A stretch of DNA of 50,348 bases from the IMG/VR virus record IMGVR_UViG_3300020394_000989, positions 1 through 50,348 of that record, one strand, 5' to 3'. The notes beneath the pieces are model-generated. The model made no database searches. It had not been told where the DNA came from and saw only the letters and a list, made by a program, of their open reading frames with translations. Position 1 is the first letter of the stretch, and every line of letters starts with the position of its first letter. The translations under genes were made by a program, and so were the position numbers. Shown here one piece after another: positions 29,801 through 38,900 of the stretch. Origin of the DNA: a virus.

Positions 29801-32800
29801 AAATGGACTTAGAGCAAATAGAACAAAATTCAGTTTACTTCATCAAGGTAGTCCCATTTACATGAAGACATTTGATCCTGCTGATACAAATGTCCTTAAC
29901 TATGAAACTGGTGTATTCTCATATCCTAATCATTTCTTTAATACTGGTGAAGAATTAATCTATACACCTAAGTCAACATTCATTGGTGTTGGTCAAACCG
30001 CAATCGGAATTGGTGAAACTAGTAATCATGCTGGTATTGTTACAACAAAACTTCCAGATAAAGTTTTTGCTATCGCACTGACTCCAGATACTTTCCAACT
30101 CTCAACAAGAGAGGATTATGCAAGATCGGGTATTTTTGTAACATTTACTGATCCTGGTGAAGGTAATGCTCATGAATTAGAGTTTACTAAAAAGTTATCA
30201 AAAACAGTTATAAGTCTTGATGGTATCGTTCAACAACCAATTTCATTTACACCAATCAATCATATTCTTAGACACAATAATGGTGGAATTACTGCTGGAA
30301 TTTCAACATTCAATTTGAGTGGAATTTCATCTATTCAACCAAGAGATTTGCTAAGAATTGATGATGAATACATGAAGGTTGTTGAAGTCGGTCTTAGCAC
30401 CAATGTAAACGGTCAGATTATGGGTCCAATTAATGGAATTATTGCTTCTGGTGCTGCTGCTACACATCCTACAGTTTCTGTTCAAAGGGGTGTTGTTGGT
30501 TCTATTGCTGCAGCACACACTGATGAATCTGAGGTTAGAATTTACAGAGGTTCAATCAATATTGTTAAAAATGAAGTATTCTTTGCTGAACCACCAAAAG
30601 GAAATTCTAGAAAGAGAAGAAATGAATCTAATCTTCCATACGTAAGAGCAGAGTATTCAGGAAGAACTTTCTTAAGATCTGATTACTCCACCAACATGTT
30701 ATTTGATGACATTTCAGATTCATTTACTGGAATTGCTAAAACATACACCACAACAGTTGGAGGAATCAATACAGTAGGTATTGAACCTGGAAATGGAATT
30801 GTGTTTATTAATGGTGTATTCCAAACTCCATCAACACCAAATAATGCTGGTAATAATTATATTTTTGAAAATGATTCAACAAATGGAGTATCTAGTATTG
30901 TATTTACTGGCATCACATCTATCAGTGGGGAACCAGTTGAGTCTGAGTTTGATATAAATCAGAATCAAATTCCTAGAGGTGGTTTAGTTGTCTCATTTGG
31001 ATCTACACCTGGATTGGGATATGCTCCACTAGTAGGTGCTAATGTTTTTGCTAAGAAAAATTCTTCAGGAGAACTTACAGAAATTGTTGGTATCAATACA
31101 TGGGTGAATGCAGTAAATGTTCAAACTGCAGATTATAATAATGTTTCTGGACTTATTGAAATCCAAACAACAAGTAATCATTACCTTAAGGGTGGATCTA
31201 AAGTCAAATTAGATGGATTAGTATTCCAATGTGATACTGGTAGTGGACCAACCTCAAAGGTATATCCAGATAAAGACCTTACTTTTGATATTTTCAATAT
31301 TGTTGATTCTAGAAATCTTGTCGTTAATGTAGGAGTTAGTACTATTGTCCACACTTACCTAAGTGGTGGAGAAGTTTATGAGCATTTCTCTCTCAATACT
31401 GGTTCTGGATATAGGGAACCTGTTTCAATTGGGGTCACTGATCTGGCATTTGAACACAGATTTGTAAGAGCAGTAGAAAATTCGATTACAGCAAGTTCTG
31501 GTGGTCCTTTCACAGCAACTGATGCTGTTTTCATATCTCATAGTGGTGAATTAAGATTAACAATTCCGAATCATGGGTTAACTACAAGTGACACTATACT
31601 CATAGCTGATGAGTCAATTATCTTCAGATGCTCTGATGACGATTTCTTTACTGAACAAGAATATCCAAGATCTTCAGATCCAGCATCTGGCGCTAATTTA
31701 TCAATAACTGAAGTCGCTGGTGATATAATAATTGTTAATGTTGGACCTGCTGGTGGAGCAGGTAAAGGCGCTGTAGTAAGTGCGACTGTTGGTGCTGGTG
31801 GAACTCTTACTTTCAGCATAGATTCTCCAGGAACAGGATATGTCAATCCAGTAATTGAGATTCCAGAACCAAATTATGAAAACATGCCAGTTGTTGGTGT
31901 TTCTAGATTGGGTATAGGTAGCACTACAACTACTGGAAACAATTTATTAGTAAATCTTACCATGGGTCAAATTGATGATGGTGCCAATGGTGATAGATTC
32001 TTTGATGCTGCAAATTTAATTACCAGTAATCTTGAATTCATAGCGGATATTGCTTACGGTAGAATGTTAGCACAATTCCCATCATATACACCACCTTCCG
32101 GCACTACTGGAAGAGATTGTAAGGATGATATTGTTGATGTTCTCGAATCGATTTCTTACAATCTTAAGTATGGAGGAAATGATTTAACAGTTGATGCTGC
32201 TAATCTTTACGTAACTGGGGCACACGTTTCTGGTGAAGAACAAGAAACAATATATGCGTTCATGGAAGCAAGAGACATGGCGATTCAATCCATGAGAAAT
32301 GAAGCAATAACTGTTGGTGGTTATTCAACAAGAACACAAATTTTCGATCTCTCCATCACAGTGGATACTTCGACTCCTTTATGTGCTAATGTAGCATCTG
32401 CTATTCATACTCTTGTTGGTATTGTAACTAATGCGGTTGATCCAAATATCGGCACAACACCAACACGCACAGTTGCTCCTGGATCCATGGTTGGTGTAAG
32501 TGACTTTAAGATCGCAAGAAATGGTTATGGATTCCAAGTGGGTGATATAGTCACTGTTGCTGGACTTGTAACCGCTGCCAATATTTCTGAACCTGTTTCA
32601 GAGTTCCAACTTGAGATTACACAAACATTTAATGATTTCTTCACTTCTTGGTCATTTGGAGAAATGGATTATATTGACAGCATACTTGGTTATCAAGATG
32701 GTAATAGAACAAGATTCCCATTATTCTATGAGGGTGAACTTCTTGCTTTTGAAATAGATCCCGATGATCCTCTTTCCGGTGCCATTGATTTAGATTCGGT

Positions 32801-34295
32801 TCTCATTATATTCATAAATGGTGTCTTACAGAAACCAAAGTATGCTTATACTTTTGGTGGTGGAACATCGTTTGAATTTTCAAGACCACCTCGTGTTAAT
32901 GACAAAGTAGATATTTTCTTCTATGTTGGCACACAGGGAGTTGATATTAGTATTGTTAGTGTTACCGAAACTCTCAAAATAGGCGATGATGTATTAGTAT
33001 CAAAACACCCATCACACGGAGAAACCTCCAGTCAACTTGTTGGAAGAACTATAGCAGAAATTCTTGGTTCTGATAAACTTGAGACGGCAATTTACACTGG
33101 TCCGGGTATTAATGAAAATACCTTCAAACCAATAAAATGGACTAAGCAGAAGAGAGACAAATATGTCAAAGGGGATTTGGTTTATAAAACCAGAGACTCT
33201 ATTGAACCAAAAATCTTCCCAACTGCCAAAGTTATTAGTGATGTTAAAACTTCTTCGTCAGAAATTTTTGTAGATAACGCACAATTCTTTGATTATGATG
33301 AAATAATATATGATTTGAATGTTGGCACATTTAATTTCGATTCATTATTGATTGATCCATCTGAACCAGTATCTGCTGGATTCACACCAACAGTTGGTGC
33401 AGGAGGAACAATTTCTGCCATCCAGATTACAAACTCAGGTTTTGGTTATACTGGTTCTACAGTTGATATTAAGTTGTCATCTCCTGTTTCTGTTGGTGTT
33501 GGTGTAGGAACCACAGCAACTGCTATTGGTGTTGTTGGACCTAATGGAGATATTACATCAGTTTCAATTACCAATCCAGGATTCGGATATACTACATCTA
33601 TCCCTGCTTATGCTATCGCTGAGGTTCCTCAAATTCAAACCGAGTTAATTACCGATATTCAAAATGTTCAAGGATTTAGTGGAATTATAACTGGTATTCA
33701 GGAAACAACAGGATCGGGTGGTCAAAAGGCGATACAATTCTTCTTTAACGCACTCAAAGACTATGGCATAGATGGAGAGGCGCAAAATGCTTCTGATACC
33801 AACGATCTTCTTGTTGGATATCCAGTCATGATTTATGACACTGCTGTAGGAACCGGTGTTACTTCAGTTACCGGAAATAGTGATGATAATATTGTTGGAA
33901 TTGGTACCCAATTCTTGAATAATATATATGTTGTTGATTCTAGAACAAGTGGACTTTCAATTGCTGCTAATGGTGAAATCATTTGTAATGTTCAAAGTAA
34001 TAGTGATCTTACAGGAATTTCTTCCACTGGATTATTCAATGATACAGATGCAGGATTGACATCAGCACTTGGTAGAATTTCTTGGGGCAGAATATATAAC
34101 TATACTGAGAGATCTGGAAATCCAATATCTATTGGTGTTACTGGATTAACCGTTGATTCTGGATTATCAACATTCCCAACAATTCAAAGAAGAGGCACTT
34201 TTGGTCAAAGTAAGAGTGGTGGAGTTCGTTCTGTAAAACCTGTTTCTGATCCAGATATTTTTGCTGACAACAATCTGCCATTCTATACCCAATAA
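20880..34295 (+). CDS. Giant baseplate/tail protein with YHYH domain
   Basis: This 4,471-residue protein lies where T4 has gp7 (1,032 residues), so it is likely a greatly enlarged wedge or peripheral tail protein. The start KRVQLNKIIESQLPEFLVTD is conserved-looking. A YHYH-type segment (GWAYDGNPIYGPFGY) lies near residue 1270. At least nine G-x-G-Y/F repeats (for example INSGSGF, ITNSGFGYTG) suggest beta-solenoid modules. Several HGFxxGDxVxY-type motifs and IDDEIITYTSKT-type motifs repeat. A helical domain at about residues 3700-3860 (SNLEFIADIAYGRMLAQFPS) breaks the beta pattern. It is probably a long tail-tip fibre or wedge. There is no catalytic motif I recognise. Confidence 0.75.
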   Translation: MSHFEKRVQLNKIIESQLPEFLVTDFPKAVEFFKQYYISLENQGSSVDLVDNLDRYIKIDNLIPEVVVGKTLLSSSIDSTDTTITVLSTKGFPDDYGLLKIDDEIITYTSKTDTTFLGCIRGFSGITGYDDTTKAYFTNTNRQSVIFEDTVAASHTADSSVQNLSALFLQEFYKKLKTTFTPGFEDKDFVSDLDVGNFVKHARDFYQSKGIEESIIILFKVLYGVTATVIDLEERLFKPSSANYIRRETAVVESISGNPSELRGQTIFKSNDLSTSASVSEVEVFTRNGRTFYKLGLFVGYDDRDLIEGFFSIPGYSRALEPVFIGDTVINVDSTIGFPESGTLISGQNKITYTSKSINQFFGCSGINFSVNVDAGHTEAIMLGGPVRADETVFGYGNGDINNRIDLRLTGVLSDFVSLEDIPLMEDEETLLIENIGEVIDNPDTDKTYKQVFANSWKYNTSTRFDVKDIQASVFVLYDDIDKSQLKKGDVVDILLGSSDYAAVGISSITGEVIVHTDAIVDSVNTSTKEVTLSNLNQFTPDINRTYSIRRKLFKARSLTTPLKDGNNTYISDTLNVYTTDNEEFGYAASYSLPSYEINDEIVESTIPNGTKTYLEGYDNFFKSYSTIVFSEPVKFIDGDQVLYTATNQLSGLISGEKYTVKVIDINKIKLFATSILVATNDFVRFTENLNPGSHTFTLDRHEDRIISPKNILRKFQLSNSTSEGKVEKRNLGNIGMMVDGVEITSPQSTDNIFFGPISSFEVLNGGDGYDILNPPNITISAGAGSTAYVEPVVQGIVKSVLVDPQDFDVDEVLSVTLTGMNGEGCELKPIMGRRFREIEFDSRQLSLGGGIDINDETITFREPHNLDEGQIIVYNQNGNTPLAVGDPGDPTNTTTGSLASGDEYAVKIINPTTIKLHATTGDALAGINTIGLTETSNGIHIFRTKRRNNLREVRVINSGSGFTYRKLRIKPKDVSIEYDSIIFNNHGFEHGEVVEYSFTETGIGGLDVLRKYSIDKISSDRFRLIDLGQDGSLTTDLVRGKYVNLTSVGAGYHIFQYPQLSIVDNSTFTGGVQKTFEFTPIIEGKIIDAYMYESGTGYGSTTLNLHKKPVISISKGKNAQLAPIISNGKIKAVQVLSRGNDYITPPELVVEDTSIPGGTGAIIRPVMVDNKVDSVVVINEGLGYNPNTTSIYVKERGLGAKFGVRVRNLQVNDAERFATHARNRQVKIFSSFSKNKSDDSLVYGMYGYSEDLAKGYFENLDGNHSPIIGWAYDGNPIYGPFGYADPEDIQSGVRILTSSYKLNTGIVSDRPSSFASGFFIDDYQYDASGDLDVHNGRFCKTPEFPNGIYAYFATVGISQQSPKFEPQYPYFIGDSYKSKVIEENFTLDHTFDFNNSTLSRNTLPYNINKKYANYDFINEGYESFEQQSRVKSITKGDIDEVKIIQGGTGYKLNDRVNFDLEGTGGVGLRAEVSELVGAAITSINTTLDRYEGVVFEWKSDREVIAFNRTGFEFINNDNVLVGGLSTSVTSLPGIKNIGFSTETVKLSGDVSSYSALPFGKSEDIFVNRRFNNVSAGSSVEIISSNGTEIVTVLNDFGNGVLKIHRHAAAGVAHTATSILNLKNDSAILKVKTKKFSSERNSLAYFNANNSIGVGVGTGSVYTFEVGGTPKTVAIPPRQIYIPNHPFKTGQKLTFTKSFDPTVTSIIVGDDNAQTNTFSIPDTVTRTSDVYVINKGRDYIGLTTSVGLTTTGNGLYFYSNGSDNSQYLLETNKEQITGEVNKVVTTVSCGTTHGLSESDEIKMTVIPNTIVGIGTTAAVTLKFNKDEQKILINPNTIPASSINTVNNTITIEDHGFETGDKIYYESSQPATGLSVGSYFVIKNSSSEFRLAETKYETYSETEKEVNITNAGTASHTFSLINPPIDVVRNGDLQFILSDSSLQGYRLKIFREKEFINEFNSSYDTRDSNVKTSGIIGVNTSSLTISYSENIPSNLFYTLEKGSYISTSDTDVANACKINYIDSEYNGSFNIFGVDDRTFKFSPFRMPKVFDYIDTQCDKLEYSIRSSKNEDLDGTISKVEILSKGFKFESLPRFINVSSGSTSDSNVENGVNANLVAISTSIGRIKKVRFRDIGYDYPSDKTLRPDAFVPPIVRLDNLDTIDEIDIEYGGARYLSDPDLILWNETKQSVYDSTSLVASAPNGAVSSVEQLGPLFGLDSEPHRIIAINNSNGVGISSMTTSAAGIATCTLSTPILGFTNAPFETGDFVFTEGIQMATSGDGYNSADYGYKFFKIISYQNTSPAKLTFKLADEDDVILTSNPGIAKTIQSGYATLVNKKNYPIINVVQKRSSFSVGEKLFVDAGTGFTSTDLIISLVRDDYIKVVGRYILRKGFRIKGQISGSIAEVVDIDKKRAKFTIDYASRTDNGWSDDIGMISEDFQVTPDNDYYQNLSYSIKSPITWKDLSGPVNSILHPAGLKNFADVGISSVGSFQAGLGATTTSLVVLDVLSEERVDAINNFDNAVDDGPIQSRIGNFLQSNTLQIQNRKLTDYTECRTNRVLFHDDISSQFSSDGFKDLFSEIEEVSQLENHIRYTIQIIDPDTSDVQLSEVVLLSTKTDTYLFEKYSSFTNERLGFFRADIDTDGRKTFIFEPTDPYDRDHDIKLVKKSYLYQDLPTGDSGVGKTSFGSVEFTGSFVSGISSVGPYDPQLVGSGTTSIKTIASFDSSNFNGAFASIEISDRFDKVPDQYVEAFVDFDGTDTYLSEYYFDTVTQSYSASSTGIISADYDASAGIVSVRARNIATTSEGPVFDVRSNIIGFAATTAGIGTYRFLLNNQPPGNERSARYESTVGFGTTAVSLGRFDINTVSSSNSIVRVSSGNTSSIHQVALMANNLKLESYVVPGPFTITNGNVGLGTFGTNIIGNEFFLNFYPDPGYNVEAQSMNEVFYRASDFDNQALDLEYGPVNQRVFLSAYDGLNGLRANRTKFSLLHQGSPIYMKTFDPADTNVLNYETGVFSYPNHFFNTGEELIYTPKSTFIGVGQTAIGIGETSNHAGIVTTKLPDKVFAIALTPDTFQLSTREDYARSGIFVTFTDPGEGNAHELEFTKKLSKTVISLDGIVQQPISFTPINHILRHNNGGITAGISTFNLSGISSIQPRDLLRIDDEYMKVVEVGLSTNVNGQIMGPINGIIASGAAATHPTVSVQRGVVGSIAAAHTDESEVRIYRGSINIVKNEVFFAEPPKGNSRKRRNESNLPYVRAEYSGRTFLRSDYSTNMLFDDISDSFTGIAKTYTTTVGGINTVGIEPGNGIVFINGVFQTPSTPNNAGNNYIFENDSTNGVSSIVFTGITSISGEPVESEFDINQNQIPRGGLVVSFGSTPGLGYAPLVGANVFAKKNSSGELTEIVGINTWVNAVNVQTADYNNVSGLIEIQTTSNHYLKGGSKVKLDGLVFQCDTGSGPTSKVYPDKDLTFDIFNIVDSRNLVVNVGVSTIVHTYLSGGEVYEHFSLNTGSGYREPVSIGVTDLAFEHRFVRAVENSITASSGGPFTATDAVFISHSGELRLTIPNHGLTTSDTILIADESIIFRCSDDDFFTEQEYPRSSDPASGANLSITEVAGDIIIVNVGPAGGAGKGAVVSATVGAGGTLTFSIDSPGTGYVNPVIEIPEPNYENMPVVGVSRLGIGSTTTTGNNLLVNLTMGQIDDGANGDRFFDAANLITSNLEFIADIAYGRMLAQFPSYTPPSGTTGRDCKDDIVDVLESISYNLKYGGNDLTVDAANLYVTGAHVSGEEQETIYAFMEARDMAIQSMRNEAITVGGYSTRTQIFDLSITVDTSTPLCANVASAIHTLVGIVTNAVDPNIGTTPTRTVAPGSMVGVSDFKIARNGYGFQVGDIVTVAGLVTAANISEPVSEFQLEITQTFNDFFTSWSFGEMDYIDSILGYQDGNRTRFPLFYEGELLAFEIDPDDPLSGAIDLDSVLIIFINGVLQKPKYAYTFGGGTSFEFSRPPRVNDKVDIFFYVGTQGVDISIVSVTETLKIGDDVLVSKHPSHGETSSQLVGRTIAEILGSDKLETAIYTGPGINENTFKPIKWTKQKRDKYVKGDLVYKTRDSIEPKIFPTAKVISDVKTSSSEIFVDNAQFFDYDEIIYDLNVGTFNFDSLLIDPSEPVSAGFTPTVGAGGTISAIQITNSGFGYTGSTVDIKLSSPVSVGVGVGTTATAIGVVGPNGDITSVSITNPGFGYTTSIPAYAIAEVPQIQTELITDIQNVQGFSGIITGIQETTGSGGQKAIQFFFNALKDYGIDGEAQNASDTNDLLVGYPVMIYDTAVGTGVTSVTGNSDDNIVGIGTQFLNNIYVVDSRTSGLSIAANGEIICNVQSNSDLTGISSTGLFNDTDAGLTSALGRISWGRIYNYTERSGNPISIGVTGLTVDSGLSTFPTIQRRGTFGQSKSGGVRSVKPVSDPDIFADNNLPFYTQ

Positions 34296-34300
34296 CCAGA

Positions 34301-34308
34301 TATAAATA
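34301..34308 (+). promoter_or_regulatory. T4-type late promoter, exact TATAAATA
   Basis: TATAAATA six bases after the stop of the giant gene and 18 bases before the gp8 ATG. It would give an independent start for gp8 and the following large gene. Confidence 0.8.
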
Positions 34309-34325
34309 CATAAAAAAGTATAACG

Positions 34326-35897
34326 ATGTCCGCACTTGTTACTGATCAATTTAGAATTCTGAATGCCAGTAATTTTGTAGAGTCAGTTGAAAATTCTTCT
34401 AACTCATATTATATTACGGTAGGTCTTCCAAATCCAACTATTGTTGGGTATGGAAGAAGTGCTACGTGGAATACTAATCCGCCTGCTCCAATTGATAGTA
34501 TTGCATATAGTAAGCATTCAGGTGATGTAACCTTATATGGTAAGAAAGTTTCTTCCAAAAATATAAGGAGATTAGTAAGAAGAATTGACTGGGCTGCAGG
34601 AAATAGGTATGAAATGTATAGGCACGATTATAGTGCTTTGAGACCATCTCCAATTACTAATGCATCCAGATTATATGATGCCAATTATTATGTTATGAAC
34701 TCTGATTTTAGAGTTTATATCTGTATCGAAAATGGTTCTTTTGGTGAACCTGGATCTCCAGAATCAAAAGGTAATGTTTCACAAGATGAACCTACCTTTA
34801 CTGACTTAGAACCAAGCAGAGCTGGTGATAGTGGTGACGGATATATTTGGAAATATCTATTTACAGTGAGTCCAAGTGATATTATCAAGTTTGATTCAAC
34901 AGAATATATCACAGTTCCTAATGAATGGCAAACTAGTAATGATGCTCAAATAAGATCTGTTAGAGAAGCAGCAGATTCTTCTGTCAATCAAAATCAAATT
35001 AAAACAGTATACATTGAAAAAAAGGGGCAAAGTTATGCCAACGGTTTAGGGCAGGAGATGGATATAATTGGTGATGGATCTGGTGGTAAGGTGAGAGTTG
35101 ATGTTGTTGGTGGATCGATAACAGATGCTGTCGTCACTACTGGTGGAAAAGATTATAGTTATGCTTTAGTTGATTTGGGTCCTATTAATTCAAGCTCAAC
35201 TGGATTTTCTGCCAATTTAGTTCCTATTATTCCACCATCTAAGGGACATGGTTTTGATGTATATACTGAGTTAGGAACTGATAAAGTACTTGTTTATGCT
35301 AGATTTGATGATTCAACTAGAGATTTTCCAGTTGATACCAGTTTCGCCCAAGTATCAATTGTTAAAAATCCAACTAAGGTTGGGACAAATGATGTTTATC
35401 AAGAGAATACTTTCAGTGGTCTAAATTCTATTAAATTCGCCAATATTAGTGGAACACCTAAAGTTGGCGAAAAAATTGAACAGATTGTTCAGGGTGGCGC
35501 TGGAAGAGCTTACGGTTATGTTGCTTCCTATGATTTAGAAACTAAAGTTCTTAAGTATTTCTCTGATAGATCACTTTATTTCAATCAAACAACTCTAGAT
35601 ACGCAAGATTATACGGGCATATCTACAAACGGTAGAGCATATCCATTTGAATCAACTGTAAATGTTGTAAGTGGTCAAACATCATCTTTCTCAGGAGCAA
35701 TTGATACAAATTTTGCTGGAATTACTACAAATCCAACAGGAACAAAATTAGTTAATCTGGGTGTTGATTTTACAGGTGGTTTGGCAATTCCTGAAATAAA
35801 TAAAGGTTCAGGGGACGTTATTTACCTTGATAATAGAGCAAGTATTGCTAGAAACCCACGCCAAAAAGAAGACTTAAAAATTATACTGGAATTCTAA
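34326..35897 (+). CDS. 8: Baseplate wedge protein gp8
   Basis: In T4, gp8 is a wedge component of 334 residues; cyanophage versions are longer, here 523. The N-terminus SALVTDQFRILNASNFVESV, then SSNSYYITVGLPNPTI and GDSGDGYIWKYLFTVSPSDI, and a conserved-looking C-terminus VIYLDNRASIARNPRQKEDL, fit the gp8 family. It follows a late promoter and precedes a very large virion protein. It probably sits between gp6/gp7-type proteins and the outer baseplate. A GGKDYSYALVDL stretch resembles the G-x-x-Y repeats of the giant protein. Confidence 0.85.
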   Translation: MSALVTDQFRILNASNFVESVENSSNSYYITVGLPNPTIVGYGRSATWNTNPPAPIDSIAYSKHSGDVTLYGKKVSSKNIRRLVRRIDWAAGNRYEMYRHDYSALRPSPITNASRLYDANYYVMNSDFRVYICIENGSFGEPGSPESKGNVSQDEPTFTDLEPSRAGDSGDGYIWKYLFTVSPSDIIKFDSTEYITVPNEWQTSNDAQIRSVREAADSSVNQNQIKTVYIEKKGQSYANGLGQEMDIIGDGSGGKVRVDVVGGSITDAVVTTGGKDYSYALVDLGPINSSSTGFSANLVPIIPPSKGHGFDVYTELGTDKVLVYARFDDSTRDFPVDTSFAQVSIVKNPTKVGTNDVYQENTFSGLNSIKFANISGTPKVGEKIEQIVQGGAGRAYGYVASYDLETKVLKYFSDRSLYFNQTTLDTQDYTGISTNGRAYPFESTVNVVSGQTSSFSGAIDTNFAGITTNPTGTKLVNLGVDFTGGLAIPEINKGSGDVIYLDNRASIARNPRQKEDLKIILEF

Positions 35898-35900
35898 AAA

Positions 35901-38900
35901 ATGCCACAGAAGACTAATCTCAATGTAAATCCTTATTATGATGATTTTGATAAGGCTAATAATTTTTACAGGGTTTTATTCAAACCTGGATATCCTGTTC
36001 AGGCAAGAGAATTAACTGGTCTCCAGTCAATTTTACAAAATCAGATAGAAAATTATGGAAGCCATGTCTTCAAAGAAGGATCCATGGTTATTCCGGGTGG
36101 AATTACTTGTGACGATGCTTTTACGACAGTAAAGGTTAAAGGAGATCATCTAGGTATTGATATTACTGTTTATCTTGATTCTCTCGTTGCTGGAGATGGT
36201 GTTAAATTAAAAGGTGAAACTTCTGAGGCTGTAGGTAATATTACTGGATATATTATGCCACCTGATGAAGGTGTAGAAGATATAACTCTCTTCGTCAAAT
36301 ATTCTGATGGTGCTAAAGATGGAGAATCTGTAGGATTCCAAGATGGAGAAGTACTTATAATTCAAGAGAATGTTACATATGGTAATACCACATTGTCATC
36401 TGGTGATAGTGTCTTATCACTAGTAACAACAAATTCGACGGCAACTGGTTATGCTGTTGGTGTTACTCAAGGTGTTTACTTTATTAGGGGATGCTTTGTT
36501 GACACTCCAGATACAAGAATTGTTTTAGATCCATATAATAACGAACCTTCTTTTAGAGTCGGATTTGATATCGTTGAGGAAGTAATAAATTCTGATCAAG
36601 ATCCTAATTTAAATGATAATGCTAAAGGTTTTACTAACTATGCTGCTCCTGGTGCAGATAGATTAAAAATCAGCGTTAAATTAGCTAAAAAGCAACTTAC
36701 CGACACTGATGATACAAACTTCATTGAACTTGTAAGAATTGATGAAGGTGAAATTAAAAAATTACAGGATAAGTCTCAGTATAGTGAAATTAGAAAGTAT
36801 TTCGCCAAGAGAACATATGATGAATCTGGCAACTATTCTATTGATAATTTTATTGTAGATACTGCTGAGACTTTAAATGATGAGATGGGTAATGGTGGTC
36901 TCTTCAGATCAGATCAAATTACCGATGAAGGAAATATTCCATCCGAAGACTCATTGTCTGTAAAAGTGTCCGCAGGCACGGCATACGTTAAAGGATTTGA
37001 TATTGATTTAGTTGGATCGACTATTGTCGATATTGATAAACCGAGAGCAACAAAGACTATTAAAGACTCTAGAGTTCCGTTTTCTCCGGGAAGCATGTTG
37101 AGAGTCAATAATGTTGCCGGAACTCCATTTATTAATATTGGTGATGGGTCTAGCGCAAACACGACAAATACAAATATTATTAGTCTTTACAAAGAGAGAA
37201 GAAATGCTGCTGGAAATTCTAATATATCAAATGCAGCAACCGCTGGTTTAACAACAAAAATCGGTGAAGCAAGAGTTTATTGGTTTGGTCTGACTGATGA
37301 TACTTATAGGGGAGATAAGACTGAGTGGGATCTCTACTTATATGATATTCAAACATTTACTAGTGTTACATTAACAAACGCATATCCAGCGACTGATGTT
37401 CCAGATACCTCCTATGTTAGAGGACTTTCTAGTGGCGCTACAGGATACATCACAAATAGAAATAGTTCCAGCACCAATTCTTTCAATCTGACTCAAACTT
37501 CAGGATCTTTCCTCGTTGGAGAGCAAATTATTATCAATGAAAATATTGAACTACAAACGGCAATTATCAGTCAAGAAGAATTTACTGTAGAGGATATCAA
37601 AGCAGTTTATCAAGATGCTGATTCTTTGAATTCAAGTTTACAATCTGACTTCATAGCAAACACTGTATTAGAGGAAAAAGTATTACCTAATTTTGGTAAA
37701 AGTGATTTACTGAATGTATCTGGAAGTAGTTCTACTACAAAAACTGGTAAAGTTGGTGGTAGATTCTTTAGTGGTGTAACAGGAATAAAGTTGGGAAGAA
37801 CTATTAAATATCAAAACGGCAATTCTGATCCAATTTATGCCGATATTACCGCAATAGATCCAAGTGGAACAGAAATTACATTGACGAAACCAAGTGCTGC
37901 TGTAAGTGGTGTTTATACAAATTCTCAAGCTAACGGAAACTATACGTTCTGCATGATGGTTCCAAAAATAAGAGATGAGGGAACTGAGGGTTTGTATGCG
38001 ACAATGCCAGTAAATGCTACAGCATCTGTTGATTTATCTTCTTCTAATCTGACAATTACAAAACAGATAACTGGATTGAGTGTATCTTCTAATGAGCTCA
38101 CACTTAATGTATCTGATGCTTTAGACGCTAATTCTGGAATTACTGATGTATTCTATGAATCATTTGATGCTGAGAGATATTCAATTCACTACTCTAATGG
38201 TGAAATTGAAGAATTGACCGGTGATCAATTTACTTTAGGAGCAAATAGCACTTCAGTTACATTTAGTGGTCTCAGTCAATCATCAGCAACAAACGTAACT
38301 GTAATTGTTACTCTCAGAAAGAAAGGAATTATCAGTAAAGGTAAAGACCTTATTAGAAGTAATAAGTTAAGCGTTACTGGAACTAAAAAAACAAAAGCAC
38401 TTAATGGGTTATCAACTACCAAATACTATGGAACTAGAATTGAAGATTATGAGATCTCATTAAATGTGCCAGATGCAGTCAATGTTCGTGCTATTTACGA
38501 ATCAACTGATGAAAATGCTCCAGTTTTAGATAAATTAAAATTTGCCACTGGATTAGCATTAGATCAAACATTGATTGTTGGTGAAAAACTTCTGGGAATT
38601 GATAGTAGAGCGATAGGTCAAGTTGTTGATGTTACTGCTAATGAAGTTTTTTACGTAAGAAGAAATACAAATATTTTTGCTGTTGGTGAAGTTGTTAAAT
38701 TCTCAGATTCTGCTAAAGAACTGGTTATTCAAGAATATGTAAAAGGAAGTTACTTAGATTTAACTTCTAATTACTTTTTAGATACTGGTAATCGCCATGA
38801 TATGTGCGATTATTCTAGAATTATAAAGAATCCAAACACGCAAACTCCATCTAAACAATTATTGATTGTTTTTGATAAGTATGAAATTGCTTCTGGAGAT

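Noticed and set aside
30433-30645. Alternate-frame ORFs within the giant gene
   Set aside because: They are Leu/Ile-rich translations of an AT-rich coding sequence read out of frame, without ribosome sites.
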